Shown piece by piece: positions 31,268-32,703 of a stretch of 32,703 nucleotides of DNA. Positions within the stretch are counted from its first letter, which is position 1; each line of letters begins with the position of its first letter. Position numbers and translations under genes: made by a program. The notes under the pieces are model-generated. The model worked only from the letters and a program-made list of their open reading frames with translations, had not been told where the DNA came from and did no database searches. Origin of the DNA: Desulfobacterales bacterium (GTDB lineage: Bacteria; Desulfobacterota; Desulfobacteria; Desulfobacterales; JADGBH01); contig JADGBH010000051.1 of NCBI GenBank assembly GCA_015231595.1, positions 1-32,703 on the forward strand. Reading direction: 5' to 3'.

Positions 31268-31448
31268 TTTCTGATCCCTCCTCCTTTGTTTTTGGCGGAA
31301 TAAAACCAGCCAAAGTAGCAACTAAACCAAGTAAAATCATAATAATAGGGAGACCACCATTGATGACATCCATAACATAGTAATATTCATCAAAAACTCC
31401 CCATATCCCTAAAGCCATAAAAAATAATCCTAAAATTATATGAAGCAT
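31260..31448 (-). CDS. mamI: MamI, small magnetosome membrane protein
   Basis: 62 residues with two hydrophobic helices around a loop: MLHIILGLFFMALGIWGVFD, EYYYVMDVINGG, then LPIIMILLGLVATLAG. The length, two-helix layout and GLLA-type Gly pattern match MamI, an early factor in vesicle formation. It is the first gene of the mam operon, with AAGGAG nine bases before the ATG and 290 non-coding bases upstream holding likely control sites. Confidence 0.75.
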   Translation of the reverse strand: MLHIILGLFFMALGIWGVFDEYYYVMDVINGGLPIIMILLGLVATLAGFIPPKTKEEGSENG

Positions 31449-31512
31449 AGCTTCCAGCTCCTTAAAATTTTGAACAATCCGTTTGTTCAGTTAAATAAAT
31501 ATTTATATTTGT

Positions 31513-31536
31513 TATGTAATTATGTAATTATGTAAT
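31513..31536. repeat. three tandem 8-base units upstream of mamI
   Basis: TATGTAAT occurs three times in a row, followed by TATA. It lies 65-90 bases upstream of the mamI ATG, in the probable promoter zone. Copy number could change by slippage and alter promoter spacing (inference). Confidence 0.7.
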
Positions 31537-31674
31537 TATAAATTTTAGGGACTTGTATACTAAAATATACAATTATCCGTCAATATAATTAATAATTATT
31601 AATTAATGACATCGTATTCCGTTAATTAAGGCTAAAATTAAAGGAATATCCAAATTTTATTATCTTAAAATAGT

Positions 31675-31688
31675 AATGATATGTCATT
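31675..31688. promoter_or_regulatory. palindrome AATGATATGTCATT, possible operator
   Basis: The inverse of the AATGACATATCATT palindrome at 17284. The reverse-complement context (AAAATGACATATCATT, A, CTATTTT) matches the other copy over about 23 positions with one mismatch. It is placed between the DUF697 terminator and mamI, about 230 bases upstream of mamI. Confidence 0.4.
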
Positions 31689-31707
31689 TTTATAGAAAAT
31701 TGGAGAG

Positions 31708-31732
31708 AAAACCTCGCCCTTGTGGGCGAGGT
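31708..31732 (-). terminator. intrinsic terminator of the DUF697 gene
   Basis: A perfect 9-base stem ACCTCGCCC / GGGCGAGGT with a 4-base loop, followed on the minus strand by TTTTCTCTCC. It starts seven bases after the DUF697 stop codon. It separates that gene from the mam operon. Confidence 0.75.
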
Positions 31733-31738
31733 AATTGA

Positions 31739-32269
31739 CTATTCATTTACCTGATTATCTTTTTTTATTTCTTCATTTTTCTTTAAATTAGAAACTACTT
31801 TTTTTCCTTCTTTAAACATTGCTTCATAATATTCTTTCACAGTTTCCGGGTTAAAATTCAAAAATGTTCCGCCTGATTCAAAATGATGTATGAAAACTTT
31901 TCCTACGGCATAAGTAGAAGCTCCCGCTAAAAGCGGCATCGCTAATACTCCTGTTGTTTGTCCTATAATAGGTATGACTTTAAGAAAACTGGCAAAAGCT
32001 TTGGATAATGTTACAGAAAGTCCGCTTCCAATCAAAGAAGCGAGTATATTTTTGACTTTATCCTGAGAAAATGGAATTTTATAGATTTGCGATATTTTTC
32101 GTACTAAATTTAACTGAACTCCAGTCAAAGCTACAAGATCAATTACAGGCATTGGAATCAAGCCTACTGCCATAGCACCTATTACATGTTTTGTTAAAAC
32201 ATTATTAATATCTAAGTTTTCATCGTTTTCATCGAGTTCTTCATTTAATTGTTCTTTTTGATTTTCCAT
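31739..32269 (-). CDS. DUF697-family membrane protein
   Basis: 176 residues: an acidic N-terminus, then the DUF697 pattern AVGLIPMPVIDLVALTGVQLNLVRKISQIY, then a second hydrophobic hairpin (LIGSGLSVTLSKAFASFLKVIPIIGQTTGVLAMPLLAGASTYAVGKVF), ending in a Lys-rich tail. DUF697 domains occur with dynamin-like and small GTPases and in membrane remodelling contexts; no GTPase part is present here. It has its own terminator, so it is probably a separate transcript just upstream of mamI. A magnetosome role is suggested only by position. Confidence 0.78.
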   Translation of the reverse strand: MENQKEQLNEELDENDENLDINNVLTKHVIGAMAVGLIPMPVIDLVALTGVQLNLVRKISQIYKIPFSQDKVKNILASLIGSGLSVTLSKAFASFLKVIPIIGQTTGVLAMPLLAGASTYAVGKVFIHHFESGGTFLNFNPETVKEYYEAMFKEGKKVVSNLKKNEEIKKDNQVNE

Positions 32270-32327
32270 AATTTTGATTTTCCATAATTTAAATATTATT
32301 TTTTAAAATTTTGACAGAGCCTTCTTT

Positions 32328-32370
32328 TTTACAAACTTTGCCGTAAAGCCCCTGCCTTTAGGCATGGGGA
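32328..32370 (+). mobile_element. IS200/IS605-type element end hairpin
   Basis: The same 43 bases as at 12601-12643 (one mismatch), with hairpin CCCCTGCCTTTAGGCATGGGG. It lies 110 bases upstream of the IS200-type transposase start, the expected place for the left end of such an element. Confidence 0.6.
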
Positions 32371-32481
32371 TGTAAGGCAATTTTCAATCATTTTTTTAGT
32401 CTGAGCGATAGCGAAGGCAAAAAACTGATTGAAAACCATTTTTTCTTTGATATTTGTATTGATACTATATATATAAACGAC

Positions 32482-32628
32482 ATGCAATATGCAAAATATA
32501 GATCAAATAATAATGTGGTTTTTAACTGTAGATATCATGTAGTTTTTGCCCAAAAAGACGTACGTAAAAAAGTATTAGGTAGTCCTTATCAAGTAGTGGC
32601 CAGTGTTGGCGCTATTTTCAAATTGTAA
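32482..32628 (+). pseudogene. truncated IS200-type transposase (TnpA) gene
   Basis: The frame from ATG 32482 begins MQYAKYRSNNNVVFNCRYHV and continues VFAQKDVRKKVLG, the typical start of IS200/IS605 Y1 transposases (YHVVF...RRKVL). After about residue 33 (near 32580) the family match stops, and the frame runs into an IS1-like end and ends at TAA 32628. The catalytic HUH and Tyr regions are absent, so it is non-functional. Confidence 0.75.
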
Positions 32629-32703
32629 TGATGAATAAAATTCCAGATTGCTCCTATATGGTTTTCGATCTTTTTGGAAAATGATAGCGTTTTTCGTACT
32701 AAA
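32589..32703 (-). mobile_element. C-terminus of an IS1-like transposase, cut by the window end
   Basis: On the minus strand, a frame entering from beyond 32703 codes LVRKTLSFSKKIENHIGAIW then NFIHHYNLKIAPTLATT and a TGA at 32589-32591. LVRKTLSFSK followed by a His/Tyr-containing end is typical of IS1-family InsB-type transposases. The element appears to have inserted into the IS200-type tnpA near 32580. The exact end is not defined because only one side is visible. Confidence 0.65.

Overview
This AT-rich window (about 30% G+C by eye) carries a large magnetosome gene cluster. The gene families point to a magnetotactic member of the Desulfobacterota (the former Deltaproteobacteria), possibly close to Desulfamplus or the multicellular magnetotactic prokaryotes. 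The species cannot be fixed from sequence alone. Recognisable members are MamI, MamA, MamQ, MamB, MamM, MamN, MamL, a MamE/MamO fusion and split MamE-type proteins with CxxCH magnetochrome motifs. There are also a FeoB, a DtxR-type regulator, an actin-like Mad28-type filament protein and a run of coiled-coil proteins of the Mad type. No canonical MamK, MamH, MamC, MamD or MamF was recognised.

Layout: almost everything is on the minus strand, so transcription reads from high to low coordinates. At 32.3-32.7 kb a truncated IS200-type transposase gene is broken by an IS1-like element that runs off the window. A DUF697 membrane protein with a clear terminator (31.7-32.3 kb) precedes the main block. 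Block 1 (31.4-22.5 kb) holds mamI, mamA, a tandem MamI-like gene, mamQ, a histidine-rich membrane protein, a 47-residue peptide, mamB, a magnetochrome-PDZ protein, a triple-PDZ protein with a NifX-like tail, mamEO and a protease homologue that has lost its catalytic residues. Block 2 (22.2-15.0 kb), after a small foldback transposable element, holds a 37-residue peptide, a small Cys protein whose frame continues through two TGA codons, a NapH-like iron-sulfur membrane protein, mamL, mamM, mamN, a di-haem NifX-like protein and several small membrane proteins. A four-cluster ferredoxin on the plus strand and feoB follow.

Block 3 (12.4-2.2 kb), after a second foldback element, starts with a DtxR/FeoA regulator. 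It continues with about seven coiled-coil or coiled-coil/HEAT proteins, a STAS-domain protein, the actin-like protein and a degenerate receiver domain. It looks like a cytoskeletal and positioning module with borrowed signalling folds. The left end (1-2.1 kb) holds a DUF457 membrane protein, an unknown two-helix membrane protein and a gene remnant.

How the genes fit together (inference from families): FeoB and the MamB/MamM transporters bring in iron. Magnetochrome proteins, the NapH-like protein and the ferredoxin handle electrons for iron redox chemistry. MamEO and its paralogue act as protease and pseudoprotease. MamI, MamL and MamQ shape the membrane. MamA and the actin/coiled-coil set assemble and place the organelles. 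Three copies of an AT-rich element containing TCTAAGGCTAAAAATA, two copies of a TGACATATCA palindrome and three foldback elements mark block boundaries and may be regulatory.
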